Shown here piece by piece: positions 26,301 to 40,000 of a stretch of 64,000 nt of DNA. Each line of letters starts with the position of its first letter. Within the stretch, counting starts at the first letter, position 1. The translations under genes and the position numbers were made by a program. Location of the stretch: assembly GCF_964355755.1 (NCBI RefSeq), contig NC_092679.1, positions 3,534,001-3,598,000 of the forward strand, read 5' to 3'. This DNA comes from Antedon mediterranea (lineage: Eukaryota; Echinodermata; Crinoidea; Comatulida; Antedonidae). The notes under the pieces are model-generated. The model did no database searches. It saw nothing but the letters and a program-made list of their open reading frames with translations, and was not told where the DNA came from.

Positions 26301-28026
26301 GATCCAGCAGGTAGAACTAGGGACATCATACTCTCCTTTTTACAGCTAAAATGAAATATAAATTGATTTCTACATTTATATTTTTGACAGTTTACCACAA
26401 TCATGGTTTTGCTCTGAATACAACTTTGTAAAATACTTACAATTGTCTTATATAATCCATGGTGTCTTTATCTTTGGCAATGACATCTGCTAGAATATGT
26501 TGTACACCTTGTTTTACTTTTTCAATTGTACTACAACCTGAAACAATCAAATAACAATCCAATATTGTTCATTAAAACATCCATAGATATGACAGTTAGT
26601 CATTAAGTAAGGACCTCACCCCACCATATTATATAGTTTTCTCAGTGGGTATACTGTATAAGCTATGATGTCGATTATTGGCTTACCTTCGATCGAGTTG
26701 TTTATGAACTCATGAAGATTAAGTTGCGCATTGTTTAGCGCCCTCGTGGCTGCTGGTTCAAGTCCTGCCTTTTTTGCTCTTTCCGCAAATGAACTTTTAC
26801 TTCCAGTTTTGAATGGAGCATACTAACAAGAAAAAAAGAAATTAACTTTAGAAGGCGAGTGAATGTATATTCCGTATGGTGTGTCAATACCCTTATTATT
26901 ATTATATGTATAAACTGCCATGTGCAGCAAAATGATACTTACAATGTGATCTAAATCATCTAACGAACGGGCTTGTAGGATACTTCTCTCAACATCTTTC
27001 GACATTTTACCTTGTTTTTCAATTTGCTTATGAATGCTCTTTGCTTTGGTTTCTACCATTCTAAAAATAAAATTTGTATAAACATATTTTAGCTATGATA
27101 TGTATGCAAATTATGGAAAATTAAATCCAGTGACAACTTCCCAAAAACGAGAAGTTTATTGAAAGTATTTATTTATTTTTCATTTTATTAAATCATGTTT
27201 CATGAGGGTAGCCCATCAACCAAAAGTAATACAAGAATTCAATATATACACAAAGGTTCAACATGCTAATATGTACAAATAAAAAAAAAAAAAAACACCA
27301 AGCAAAATTTAAAAAGAGGCACAGGTCAGAATACTAGTTAAATATAGGTCATGAATCTCTAAGGAGAAGATATTGTTTAAAATTTTTGCGACAAGTGAAT
27401 GCATTGAGCAAAATTTCCTACAGTAGATTGGCGAATAAATTAAGGACGGGAGATTATATAACACTATGCGCATAATACCGTAGTTCATCGAGTAAAAACT
27501 GTACTTCACGTATTTGTTTAACTTCCATGTTGTTCGTTTGCTCTTTTCGATAGCGTGCTATGAAAGGGACCGTGTGATCAGTTTCCAACAATTTGACAGT
27601 GTTCGATACAGCCCAGTATGGTTCATTGACCTGTGACATGATTATTTCATACAACTGATCTCCTAGTTTTAACATGCCATCCTCATCATTGTTTGATGAT
27701 TTCTTCACATCCTTACTAGGGTTATTTTTCTGTACTGTTTTTCTTTCCTTCTTTATTTCACTTTTTATCCTCTTTGTTTCAGAGCATCCTTCAAGTTGTA
27801 AAGAGTCCTCATCTTTTGACCTTTTCACGCCCTTTGACCTCTTCATATCCTGTTTTTCACTTTTTATTTCCTTTTTCTTGATTCCAGACGTTTCTTCATT
27901 ATCATCTTCGTCTAACCCAATCTTGTGCAGTACAACTTTTGGACTAAGTTTTTTTCTTTTCACTTGTTTATTTACAATTGGACTCATGTCCCTTTTTCTC
28001 GGTTCCTCCTTTACTGTCTTAGCCAT
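20309..28026 (-). CDS. SRBD1: S1 RNA-binding domain protein 1 (Tex-like), 17 exons
   Basis: Animal member of the bacterial Tex/yeast Spt6-core family, expected to bind nucleic acid; its cellular role is poorly defined. Exons (coding): 28026-27479, 27060-26943, 26822-26687, 26537-26441, 25732-25591, 25387-25182, 24931-24774, 24614-24524, 24215-24108, 23671-23580, 23025-22943, 22673-22567, 22247-22077, 21704-21567, 21433-21348, 20812-20714, 20580-20309. All use GT-AG, phases close, and the sum is 2,652 nt, an 883-aa protein plus stop. In order: a Lys/Glu/Ser-rich N-tail (~1-130); Tex N-terminal region ([20 protein letters not shown]); [20 protein letters not shown]; a YqgF/RNase H-like domain ([53 protein letters not shown]); a helix-hairpin-helix ([20 protein letters not shown]); and a C-terminal S1 domain ([20 protein letters not shown]) ending QLQLEKLP. 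Slightly shorter than the ~1,000-aa human protein. The first Met fits the family N-tail; a non-coding upstream exon is possible. Downstream it converges on the histone array. Confidence 0.95.
20632..20699. mobile_element. MITE family A, left half only
   Basis: Truncated after the GACATCATTGG segment; its end is 15 nt from the SRBD1 exon-16 donor (GT at 20713-20712). Confidence 0.8.
20891..21062 (+). mobile_element. Tigger/pogo-like non-autonomous element
   Basis: Starts CAGTCAACTCTCCCAATACC and carries repeated CAGACTTTC and CCAGAC phrases, as seen in pogo/Tigger-type termini. A related copy in inverse orientation lies at 44270-44386. Inside an SRBD1 intron. Confidence 0.55.
21171..21300. 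mobile_element. MITE family A, full copy
   Basis: Left terminus intact; the right terminus is worn (GTGCACAGAGCTTT). In the SRBD1 intron between exons 15 and 16. Confidence 0.85.
21899..22036. mobile_element. Short palindromic-ended element
   Basis: The ends TGGCCGTATTCAC and GTGAATCCGGCCA are inverse of each other with one mismatch and enclose ~110 AT-rich bases. Probable MITE of a third family, in an SRBD1 intron. Confidence 0.6.
22703..22862. mobile_element. MITE family A, full copy
   Basis: Both termini present (AAAGCTCTGTCTACACTAT and TTTGATAGTGTAGACAGGGCTT). It carries a duplicated CAAATATGGTAGT segment and ends 80 nt from the SRBD1 exon-11 donor. Confidence 0.9.
23320..23360. repeat. 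Perfect 20-bp-arm hairpin
   Basis: Arm GGGTTCTTTAAAACCCTACG (23320-23339), a single C, then its exact inverse (23341-23360). It is preceded by two further GGGGTTCTTTA-like phrases. In an SRBD1 intron. Confidence 0.95.
24298..24432. mobile_element. MITE family A, full copy
   Basis: Worn left end (CACACCATCAAACTTTG), right end GTTTGATAGCGTAGACATAGCTT. In the SRBD1 intron between exons 8 and 9. Confidence 0.85.
25915..26064 (+). mobile_element. LINE 3' end fragment
   Basis: An AT-rich stretch ending in GATGAATAAAGAATATTTGA, a tail phrase that recurs in inverse at 48754-48785. Probably the 3' untranslated end of a 5'-truncated non-LTR element in an SRBD1 intron. Confidence 0.5.
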
Positions 28027-31000
28027 TGTTTTAGTTTACCTAGTCCTAGAGTAAAAAAAACTGCAAGAAGTTATTAAAAGCATGTGTAATTTTAGTCAAA
28101 AACATTGATTGCTTTCCGTATTTGGTCGTACTTCATTTCAGTCACATAAAATGTATACATGTAGTGTACATGTATATATTTTACATTGTACTATACTGGC
28201 CTAGCAACCTCTCTGTCACTGTGCACATTAGGACCAACTAGGCCCCTCAATCAAACTAGCTAGGCCTAAGCCTTAGGCTACTATAAGGCCCATGCCTACC
28301 TAAGAAATGTATGGTCAAGGTATTGATAAATTAAATTACTACATCAATTATCCAATAATAAATGTTTTTAAATAAATCTCTGTTGTTGTGTATTACGTTT
28401 TTAACTGCTGATTGTACACTTTAGTTTGCAAAGGTTTTATTTTGAAAAAAATTCATGCAACACGACCAAATCATAATTTTAACTACTGCCCTCATACTGA
28501 ACTACTAAAAAAAAAGAAACTTGTACTTCTTAGTACGCGTGCGTGTGTACGGAACGCGCTTCCGATACGCACTTCCGTTTCACCATATACGCACGCACAT
28601 CCGGAATGCACGTCGCGTGTGAAACTTTTATACAATCTGCTGATACATTTCACAACCTAATATTAATAACAACAGTTTCAGAAGAAGAGATACTGACGTT
28701 TCATAAAATAAAAGTTTGTTGTTGTTTATTAATCAGAAATAAAAGGACGAATAAAATTATAAAACAGATACATAATGACCCAAGGTCGTCTAATAAAATA
28801 GAGCTCTGAACCCTTGATATCAAATAAATGACATAGGTGGTAAACTTACGCCCTATGCTGATCTATTCTTAATTACTGGAAACAGAGGGAGGAGGTTCAT
28901 TACACTGAAATACCAAACGATGCTCAAATTGTAGGCCAAATTACGAGCGACGCGGAGGAGCTGATGCTGAGAATCTACTCTCTCTGGTTTAGCGTGCGTG
29001 AACTTCTCATAGCCTACTAAATACATGCCTGATTAGTGCACCAGAGTGGATAAGTTAAATACATTTTGCAGGTAAGAATTCTGTGTAAGATATCATTTTA
29101 ACCATGGATGCTTTTAGTGTTTGTTTTCAATCATTTATATGCTGTATTTATAAGCAAATTCATAAAGGAAATTCTTTGTTTTCTTCTTCCGGAGGAGGTG
29201 TGTGTACTCGATAAATCACCGGCGGGTGAGGTACGATTCGACCAGCATGTGTAAGAAGGATCCTTATGAATGGGTATGGGTGGGTGATATAGACGGTAGA
29301 CTAAGGATGGATAACGTTTTAAGCAGCCTAGGCCAATTACACTGTATTACAGTGTGCATGTATAAAAACCCAATTAAACTTAAAATTCTTAATCTCAAGT
29401 CATTAAATTATATGTTTTTTAACCCCATATACTGTAGTATGAATTTTGTAGGCACAACAATCAAATTGTCTCCTGTCAAACAAAAAATATGCATCTTCAA
29501 TTTTTTTAGCATGTATGGACACCAATTTTGTATTGCATACATTTTGTATTGCATACATTTTGTTTGCATCTAATGCAGTGTGGTGAATTATGATACCGAA
29601 TCGATGCATTTGCATTGTAAAATAAATCATGCTTTGTAATCTTATCAATGAATTGCTACGCTACGCTACTGCGGTTCTTCTTTCCCAGGCATTAAAACCG
29701 GTACTTGCTTTTTGTTCTTCCTGACCTCTGATTGGCTGATGCCTGCGATATTGGTACGATGATCTTTCATTCCAGTGTGTGCATCGTATGCCCTCTGTTG
29801 ATAACGTAACAACCGATACCGTTCACTGTGATAGAGGTTTCTGCAATGTTTGTACCCAGAACAATCTTCTGCATCCCAAAGGCTTAATACTCATACTATT
29901 CCCTACATGCTTTTATGTTTAATTATTTATTATACTCGTAACTTGTAAAAAAAACTACTTTTATATGTAGAAGTAGTAGTTTATATCATAAATACCCATC
30001 TGGATTTTACCAGGCCCTACCGGATGCAAATTATAGTAGGGCCCGGCCCACATCTCATATTGCAGGTAGAGCCTAAAATATTCCACATTTCTTAGAAAAC
30101 TTGCATATTATACATAGTATTACTATTTAATACAGTTTTGCAAAGCAAAATAATATGTATTTAAACAGTTGAATTTCTCATGGTTTAGCTTAATTTTATC
30201 TCTTTACCAAAACACTAGTAAAAGGCTACTTAGGATTTTAACAATTGTTAATGTATAAACAGTATCTGAGGTGGTTTTACCTTGTGATGCGCCTCTGTAA
30301 AATATAAAAAAAAAACCTTTAAAATATGAATTTAAAAAAACTGTACTGTTGCATCATGGAAGAATTATTTAGATACTGTAATCCCTCCATGTGATACTGT
30401 ACTAAGTTTATCCAAATACTGTAGAAGTATTGGTTAATGTTTCCCTGAACCTACTGTACCTACCTCTCATTGGTTGAAGAAAAGACCATAACATGGTTTA
30501 CTTTTTGAAAGTTCATAAATCATACAACCATACCACAGCACTATCATGATTCACTGGTTTGTGGTGAACATTTAAAATCTAGTATTATACAACATCCTGC
30601 CTGCAGTTGGTTAGATGGCTCACCATGCAACTCAATTTGTGTTTGAAAAGGAGTAAATTTATGACAAACTATCATTTTTATTAGCGAAAAATCACACTTT
30701 TATTTTGTTAGCTATTTTTTTTTTCCAATTTGTTAAATATATTTATAAATGTTAGTCATCATAATAAAAATTAGCTAAACTTGCTGGTTCTTGTTCCTAC
30801 AAGTAAGATAATAATATAATAATGCTAATTATGCTATATACAACATTCTTTGTTCACGCTTGAGTAAATCTATTCATGAATATTCATAAGGTATGCTAAG
30901 CCACCAATCATATCATTAGCGTATAGGGAATATGTATTTTTAATATTCATGACATCATAGTATACTCGTTCCTGCACAGACAAGTTTCCTTCATGCATCG

Positions 31001-31078
31001 GTGCACACACACATTGCTATATATATAATTCAGTATTTAGCGATGCGATAGTCATTTTGTAGTTCAAAGCTAAGCACC
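28027..31078. other. Divergent intergenic region SRBD1-PARP
   Basis: No gene I can support. Likely to contain both promoters. Open frames at 28412-28809 and 29202-29648 have no protein-like conservation signal, and one pair overlaps antisense. A CCAAT inverse (ATTGGCTGA) lies near 29732. Confidence 0.5.
28557..28625 (-). promoter_or_regulatory. Possible SRBD1 promoter with ETS-like sites
   Basis: A local CpG-rich patch with CGCTTCCGAT, ACTTCCGTTT and ACATCCGGAAT, i.e. three ETS-type cores in ~50 bp, about 530 bp before the SRBD1 ATG. Suggestive only; no transcript start is visible. Confidence 0.3.
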
Positions 31079-34000
31079 ATGTCTTTGAGACTTAGAAGCA
31101 GGTTTGCTGGTAGAAATCTAAGGGATAGGACTTCATTGGTAAGCATTTTACATTGAATTTTGTGCTTAGTTTGTGACAGCAGCTCAGTACTACTGTATAA
31201 GCATAGAGATATTAATGGTATAAGTAGGTGCTAACATATTCAACAGTAAGATAACACAGTTCGTTGGGGGTTGGGTGTTTGTTTTGTTAAGCCTATATAT
31301 GTAGTAAACAATATATCTAGCATTCTTTAATACAAGAGATAAGTTATGGTTCACGGGTCATCTACACTGTATATATTTCATTTGTAAAGCATAAAATAGT
31401 GGTATTGCGAGTGTGTTGCTTTATAATATGATGTGTTAAAATGTATTTCACCATGAAGTACACATACCGGATACACGCTAGTACTGTACCATTGCAGTTT
31501 AGTGGTGGGTGTCAAAAAGTAATGGGTGGGTGAAAAAAAGCATATTTTCAGGTACACAGAAGTTGTTTGGTTGGTGCTGTGTTGATGTTTGACTGGGTAA
31601 AAGATGGGTATTCCCACCCAACTTCACCCAGCAGCACAATTACCTTATTGTTTTTTAAATACAGACGATGATTAACTGTGTTATGCAAAACCTAATGGCA
31701 ATGATTTATGATCATTTTATTGTTGGTCGCACTCTAAATATTGCTGCCTTAGTTGTTTGTTGATTAAACATAAATTATTGGTTATTTGATTAAACATTTA
31801 TTTTTACAGAAGTTAAAAATGGCTGACGAAGACAGTCAACTTACGCCACCAAAAGTAAGCTTATCAATGACTTATGTTCAACCAATATGAATATTAATTG
31901 ACACTATCAAGGCTGCATACATTTTCTTTTATAGTTTATATTCTAAATTGAATACCACTGCATATAATCCCATGCTCGAGTATAATCCCATGCTCGAGTA
32001 TAATCCTTCTTTAGTAAATCCATTCTTAATGCAATCCGATTATAATCCCACCCCCTATGTTCACCAAATTTAGTACCCAAAGACTATTTTTGTTTATATA
32101 CAGTACTAATATTTAACAATTTGTTGATCTTAATTATATGAGATGAATTTTCCAAAACACATATACTTACTGTAAGTTACTACCTGTACATTACACCACC
32201 TTTAATTTTGTATTCTTTATTGTGTACAGAAACGTGGTGCTGGGAGTCCCGGTCGAAGCCCTGAGCGAAAACGTAAGCGAGTTCAAGCGGAATATTATCA
32301 ATCTGATGTAGTGGATGTTTTCTCCAGGACTTCAGCTGCTAGGACCCCAACTGCTACAAAACAAGTGTTCTTTGACAAGGGAGCCTTCCTTGCTGTCAGA
32401 GGCCCAGAAGGTATATTACTTTTAAAGCTCTATCTACACTGTTAAACTTTATGTGACAAAAAATGTGATGTGCCCATATATGGACATGATGATGTCATCT
32501 CACTATCATATTTGGGCATATCACAAACCATATTTGGGCACATCATAATTTTTTTGTCAAACTAGTTTGATAGTGTAGACAGAGCTTTAGGGATCTGTAA
32601 ATGTAAAATATACCAATAATACATAAATCAGATCTTTCTTTTCCAGTCTACTTTAAGAAATTGCAATACAATATATTTAACAAATGCTGTACTTTAGAAA
32701 CATAACAAGGAAGCTAAATTATAAAAAGCTTTTTAAAGAACATTGTATTTATTGCTTTTCTCACCACACCCCTGATTACATATCACAAGTATGTATATTG
32801 TTTCTTTTCAGAGCCACCATTTTATATTTGCCAGACCAACCAGAATGTATTTACGTCATCCAAAAGTGTAAAGATACGTTGGCTAGAGATAAAGAAGTCG
32901 CCCGACCTCTACATCTTGTCCTACAACGACACCGTTGACCTAGAGAGTGTGCTGACAGAGGTCAAACTTACGAAGAAGGATAAAAACTCGTTTATTATCG
33001 CGACCAAGGAGATTAAACGTGTGGAGAAGATTATTGACCTAGCAATCAAGAAGGAAAATGGAGAACTGAATGAAAAAGATGGTGAGTGAATTCATAAAGA
33101 AGCTTATATTCAAAATTTATTAACATTCACCTTAACAACATTTACAAAAAAGAACATAGATATAATAGTAACAGCAATAATAAAAGCATTCAATGAACAT
33201 GTATGTTGCATAAAGGTCGCTCAGTATCAGGTGGAGACCTGAATAGTCGAGCGCCTTTCAAACGCCGAACATACATACTTCATAACTGGCTTGATGATAT
33301 CGGGATCATTTGCACCCATAATAAATAAAAACTTATATTATATTGTTTGATGTGTATTGGTTAACATGTGTTCACCTCTGTTGTATGTTGGAAATTCAAT
33401 AGACTCATTGCAGCAATGCGACATTGAACATTGATTATATTATCTCATAGTTTTGCTATAATAGTACCCTTGGTGTACTGTAGGCTAGACACCTGAAGCT
33501 ATTAGCTTAATGAGTAGATTTTTGTACTATATTGCATAGTTTTGATTTTATCAAGTAATTCCGAAATGTTTTGAATTTTAGTTGTCTTGAATAAAGATTT
33601 GCTACCAGATGATGATGATGAAGAGGACGAGGATGAGGAAGAAGAAAAGAAGAAACCAGTTAAGAAAAGAAACGCACGAAAGGCACCAGCCAAAAAGAAG
33701 GCGGGAGCAAAGTCCAGGGCTGCATTGAAACCGAAACCAAAAGCCTCCGTTAGCCTTGTATCAGACAGATTGAAAAATAAGGCTAGACAGAGGCTATCAA
33801 CATTAAAACGTATGCTATTGTTTTTATTTATTCTTTAAGCTGCATTGTACTGTCTACCAGTGGTGGTTGAATATTTATTTAATTACAAATTAAAATAAGA
33901 ACAAATATATAAATTATTTAAACTATTTTCACAAATTTCCTCATCCGATAATATTTTAGAAAACAAAACGAAATCAAAAGCCAAACTGACCAAGTCAAAG

Positions 34001-37000
34001 GCAAAGAAACCATTGAAAAAGAAAGTGAAGAAAGTTGTGAAGAAAGTGAAAGAAAAGAAGAAGAAAGAACCAAAAACTAAAAAGCATCCTAACCAGTTAC
34101 TTACACCAAACACAAAAATAGAGGTGGTTATGAAAGATCCTTGCTTTGAAATTAAGTAAGTTGTTTTAAAATTCAAATAAGCCTAATTATCTTGTTAAGT
34201 GGTAATTAATCCCTCTCTTAAAGATGTATTGTCTCCAAAAACTTAAAAAATTAAGATTAATGAAATCAGACTTTGAATGGATTATTTTGTAGTTTTATTA
34301 AAGTTAATCACTTTCATAGAAAAAAAAGACCTTCAAAAATAGTGTTTTCACTTAGAAAACGACAAAATAAATGGTTAATTTCAACCAAAAGCCATTGTCT
34401 GGCAGACAAGAATTTTTGTGCTTTAAATTATTACTATAATTAATTTAAAATAATTATTATTATAAACTATTACGTAACATTAAAATGGCATATACATTTT
34501 TACATGGCATTAAAATATTTTTTAGGGTGACAATATATCTTTAAACCTTTTTTTTTTAATAATTTGAAATTTAAAAAAAAAATGTTAATCTTTATCAAGG
34601 GCTGAGAATGAAATGCCTGAAGTTTCTCACGTGGTCTATGCAAAACGAGCGATTCGAGCAGTTCTCACCAACGACATGGCTCTGCTGCGTCGACTGATTG
34701 ACGAAACCAAAAAGGTGTCGACGCTTTTTTTGGCAAGAAGCGTAAATGTTGAGGATGATGCTATGTCTTACGCAATCATGAATAACAACCATGCAGCAAT
34801 TAAGCTCCTAGGCAAGGAGATCGTAGCAGTTGATAAGGACAGTGCAAGGAGGTGTGACGTTCCAGACAGTATCTTGGAGAGCCAGGGCACTGGAAGGTAA
34901 GCCTGCAATTTGATTGGTTAATTACGCATCACATGTTATTTAAAATTAGCCATACCTAACGAAAAAGTGATATCTAATGGTGATAATTAACATGATCTAA
35001 TGCATGTTCAGCTTTTTGTGAACAATTTAAGAATTTCTGCCACCTGACGTTGGATTATCGCGTTAAAAAATCAACTTCTTGTGCACGCCATCTACATCTG
35101 TTCTAATCCGCGTTCAAAGTTGGAAATATTCTTACAATTCAACTCATAAACATTTATTATTTTTATACTGTTTTATGGCTATCACCAGGAACTATGATAA
35201 ACACATTAAAAATGTCGCTCTAAAACGAAAAATCAGTTTTACGGGTAATTTTTAGACGATAGTTGTATTTTTTATATTTTTAAAATTTTACTGTGACAAT
35301 TTTCGAAATAATATTTATTTTTATAAAAAAAACTTAATACTTTTTTATGATGTAGGTATGACTTTAATACATTTGGACATGCTACAAGATCAATCTCAAT
35401 GAGCAGAGGAAGTAAAGAAGGAAATAATGCCTTCACAAAGGTTAGTTAATACCATATCCAAACTTTGCCTTCTCTATTTTGTTAGGGCTAATTCTTCTCC
35501 CTATGTCCCTCTGTATTTGTCAGATGTAATTTTAAAACATAATTTGATTTAATGTGCACGTTTTTAGATGCGAGTAGTTTAAAAAACCTATTTCTTTTCA
35601 AATTCACTTGTTTGATTTTTGCGTTTTTTTGCGCTATTCTATTGTTAGTCAACTGAAGCTATTGTTAGTTGAAAGGCTGGTTACATAACCATTACACCAC
35701 ATACTCGCATATACATGGTTGTAGTGAAATTAGCCTCAATCACAAACAGCATTAAGACACACACAAATATATATATATATATATTATTTTTTTTTTTACC
35801 GGAGAAACCTTATGTAGGAAAATTTTACAGTAGGCGGAGGTATGCACTCTCGGAGTGGCTTTCTAGTTTGTCAATATCTTTAAGAGGTTTTTTTCTATTT
35901 ATATAGACAAGAAAAATACATTGGCAGCCAAAATCTGAACTGCTGCATGTTTTTTTACAATAAACATACAATAAAATTACAACATTCAAATATAAAAATC
36001 CGTTTTCTTTTACCATTCATCATTAGCGATCATAACATTAATGCTTTCACAAAGGTTAGTTAATACCATATCCAAACTTTGCCTTCTCTATTTTGTTAGG
36101 GCTAAATCTTTGCCTTATCCGTCTGTATTTGTCAGACTCTCTTGCCCTATCTCATTTGTCAATATATTTTAGGATATTTTTTCTGTGTGTGTTTGTCCAT
36201 GTTATTGCACAGTATACAGTAATTTGTATCTTGGTATCTTTATTTCATAGTTCATTTTGTTTGAACTATGAACTATGAAATAAAGATACCATAATACAAA
36301 TAAGTGTATAGACAAGAAAAAATCAGTTTTCTTTTAACATTCATAAATTAGAAATCCTAATCTTGTCATCTCTGTATTTCCTAAACTATCCTCTTTTAGT
36401 ATGCATCCATGTTGTGGATCCAAGCCTTCAAAGGTTTTTAAAATGGAGTTTTAATATCAGAAAAAGTAATCAATGTTTTTATTGCAGGAAAAACATCAAG
36501 TACAAGAATCCTTTGTATTGGGTAGAAAATACACTGAACTAGCCCTGAAATGTGGGGCTAGCAAAGCCACAGTGGACATCTTATGTGCTGTTTTCCCTGA
36601 CTGCCAGGTTAGTAGTACACAAGATTCTAGTAATTTTTGAGTCTTTTGTAAAAGTATATGATGCAACACTAGGATTCAAACAGTTGTTTAAATTTGTTTA
36701 TATTTCATATGCATCCAACAGCGAGTAACTCGCCAATTGTACAGGATGGATAAACTATTTAATAATTTATCGTGCTAATAAAGTCTCATTTGAGGCTTAG
36801 GGAGTGGAGTTGAAAGATTTGTGAGTGACACTAGGTCCGGATTGAACCCCGGACCTTAAGATTGGAAGACAAACACATTAACCACCAAGCTACAGCTCCA
36901 CTACTTTTTGTTGTAAAGAAGCAGTTAAATGTGATTTATGCTGTATTCACAAATAATTTCAACAGTATTTTACTGTTTATTCTCTTTAGTCCGACTTCAA

Positions 37001-40000
37001 CATGTACATAACAAAAGGTGTTCGTGAAGGGAATCGTAAAGTACCAGCTTACTTCATTCAGCAATCTGTAAAAGCTGGCGGCTGTGGATTTAACTTTCTA
37101 CACCATGAGGTAACTCAGGGATTTTGTTGATAATGATTAAAAGTCAGTTTGTCAAAGTAGATAATTATTTGGTGACATTAAAATGGCATATCCAACAGAA
37201 AAATGTGTAAGAATTATATTTTCAGGGGGACAATACATCTTTAATATTAACATATATAAGTTTTAAAACATGCCAGCAATCTCTTAGAAATAGATGGTCA
37301 GTGATTTTTAAAAAAACTGTGCAACAGTCAATTCACAATTTGGTTTCATTTATTTCGGCTATTTTTACATAGTATATTGATAAGACCAGAATATAAATAC
37401 TTATTTCTTTTCAGGTTTTGACTGCCTCTCATCCAGATGAACTAACTAAGTTTAAAGCCGTGTCCGTAAAGAAAAAGCCCTACGACAATGACTGTGTAAG
37501 ATATTAATTTACAAATATTTTAGACTACTACCCACTAACTCCAGAGATGGACTAATTTCTATTCATGTATTATACATATTTTGTATTGTAGAGGCCCTGA
37601 TGAGACAAGCTTTGCTTCTAGTGCGGGCCCAAGTTATTATTGTTATAACTGAATAAATGTGTATGAATGAATGAATGTATTTTTGTCTAGTTAATAGTTC
37701 CCTTTCAATGATTTTAGCACATGAAGTAAAAGTGTTAATTGATTAATTACTTTAATTGAATAAAAGCCTAAAGCCCATTAATGCACATTAGCTGAAGCGG
37801 TAGGGGATTGTTTCCCTGTTTACTGATTATAGTAAGTGTTTATGTGGAGCACAAATCTCTGTCTACACTATCAAACTAGTTTGACCAAAAAAAAAACGGT
37901 GATGTGCCCAAATATGGTAGTGATATTCCCAAATATGGTAGTGATATGACATCATCATGTCCATATATGGGCACATAACTTTTTTTTTTGTTACATGAAG
38001 TTTGATAGTGTAGACAAGCCTTAATTAAATTTTTCATTAACATTTATTTTCTAGGCTACTCCGCTACACTTTGCTGCTGTTAATCCAAACCCCAAAATCC
38101 TAGCAAAACTGCTGGATAGCTTACCCGAGTACAGCCTGCCAGACAAAACAAATAGGAAGCCTATTCATTATGCAGCAGCCTGTGAGGGCTCTGGTCCACT
38201 TGAGCTCCTACTCAACAAGTAAGTATGCCATTTTGGTTTTATATATTTAGGCAAATTGCCAAGGATAATCATAAGCGAATTCATTCACTCTCATTCTTAA
38301 ATGTGGCAATCCCATTAACAAGACAAACATATACACAAGATGCTCTACATTAACAAAGTCTTATTACAAGTGTTTGGGAGTGGAGTTGTAATTTTTCTTT
38401 ATGATATGACAGGACTTGAACCAGGAACCTTGGGTTGGTAGCCAAGTATCATGACCACCAATCCACTCCATGTCCTAGCCATGTGTTGTCGTACATGTGT
38501 TTTCTTGGAGCTTGTGTTTTTTATGACATAAATTTATATCTGTTAATTTTCACTAGATCAGCTAACCCGGAAGAAACTGACAATCAAGGCACAACACCTT
38601 TGATGATTGCAGCACAGACAGGCCGCACGCAAAATATTGAAATTTTAATGCGCAAAATTAAAGCAAGTATGTCAATAAACTTTTTCTATTTCAAATATTT
38701 TCCAATATAATACAAATGACTAAAGTTCTGTCTACACTATCAAACTAGTTGTGTGATGTGCCCAAATTTGGTTGTGATATACCCAAATATAGTAGTGATA
38801 TGACATCATCATGTCCATATATGGGCACATCACAGTTTTTGGTCACATGAAGTTTGATAGTGTAGACAAGGCTATATAAATAATAACTGATTAACTATTA
38901 TACAAATAATGAATGTTTATGAGTGCAATGGTACAAATAATGGCACGAGGTGAATGATGAAAGGTTATATCAACGAGGCAAAGCCGAGTTGATATAACCT
39001 TTCATCATTCACCAAGTGCCATTATTTGTACCATTACACGAATACAAAACATTCATTATTTGTTTTATATAACATATAGACGTTTTTTTTTCGTACACAA
39101 AAATGTTTCAAAAAGTACTATTTAACGATCGTTGAATAGTGCGTACTATTGCACGCCATGTGACCCACATTCGTCCAATCAAATGACAGGAATTTATATA
39201 GGTGTTATATAATATTATCTATTGTATATGTGTATGATTTTAGTTATAAACGTTATATTTTACAGACAATCCTGGTGAGAAATCTGGCCTACACAGGAGA
39301 GGTCCAGCAGGCAAGACACCTTTACACTTTGCAGCACAGAATGGCCATACTGTGAGTTCAATTAAAATTTAATATATTATTGTTCATATAATCCCATGTT
39401 TGAGTACAATATCATCCCCTAATTTAGGCTAAATTTGGACACTTTGGTAAATACCCTTGATTCCAGCTCTGGGCCATTGATTTTAAATACAATCAATCCG
39501 ATTATAATCCCACCCCAAAATTTTTTGCAAAATGATATAGCCCAAGCCCATTTGGAATGTTACTCCATACCAAGTTCCTAATTGTATATTTCATATTTTT
39601 GATAGGATGCTGTAAAAGCATTAATCAAGCATGGTGCGGACATTGAGGCTATTCTTAATGCAGGAAACAACAAAGAAACAGTGTTAATGCAGGCTTGTAA
39701 ATTTGGCCACTTTGGCACAGTGAAAGCACTGGTAGAGTTAAATGCCATCATTGAGAAGAAAGGTAAAAATTATTTAATTTTTTATTATTATCTAAAATAT
39801 AAATCATTCAATTTTAGTATTATTATTCAAAATATTGATATCCAATAACATTCAGAAATATTAAGATACTGTTATTCAATTTATTTACAAAACCATTTTT
39901 TGGATCCCTAAAATTGAAGAAGAAGCACCATTTTAGTACTTCGACCAACCTCACTTTTTTCAAATTATTCAAATTGCCTTCAGAAATGGAGATTAGAATC

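Larger units (their letters stand above)
31079..34155 (+). other. PARP gene: N-terminal region exons 1-6
   Basis: The first Met (31079, context CACCATGTC) opens a 20-codon Arg-rich exon; exon 2 offers MADEDSQLTPPK as an alternative start. Exon 3 has KRGAGSPGRSPERKRKR, a likely nuclear localisation signal. Exon 4 encodes a folded-looking ~90-residue segment (FYICQTNQNVFTSSKSVKIR, then WLEIKKSPDLYILSYNDTVD) that I cannot assign. Exons 5-6 are an acidic run (DDDDEEDEDEEEE) followed by long Lys/Ala/Pro tracts resembling histone H1 tails. A TATATATATA lies ~55 nt before the first Met. Confidence 0.75.

Noticed and set aside
28412-28809. Small + strand genes near the SRBD1 promoter
   Set aside because: Overlapping frames in a CpG-rich patch with no recognisable product.
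29202-29648. Overlapping open frames on both strands
   Set aside because: No conserved motifs or splice context; AT-rich chance frames.
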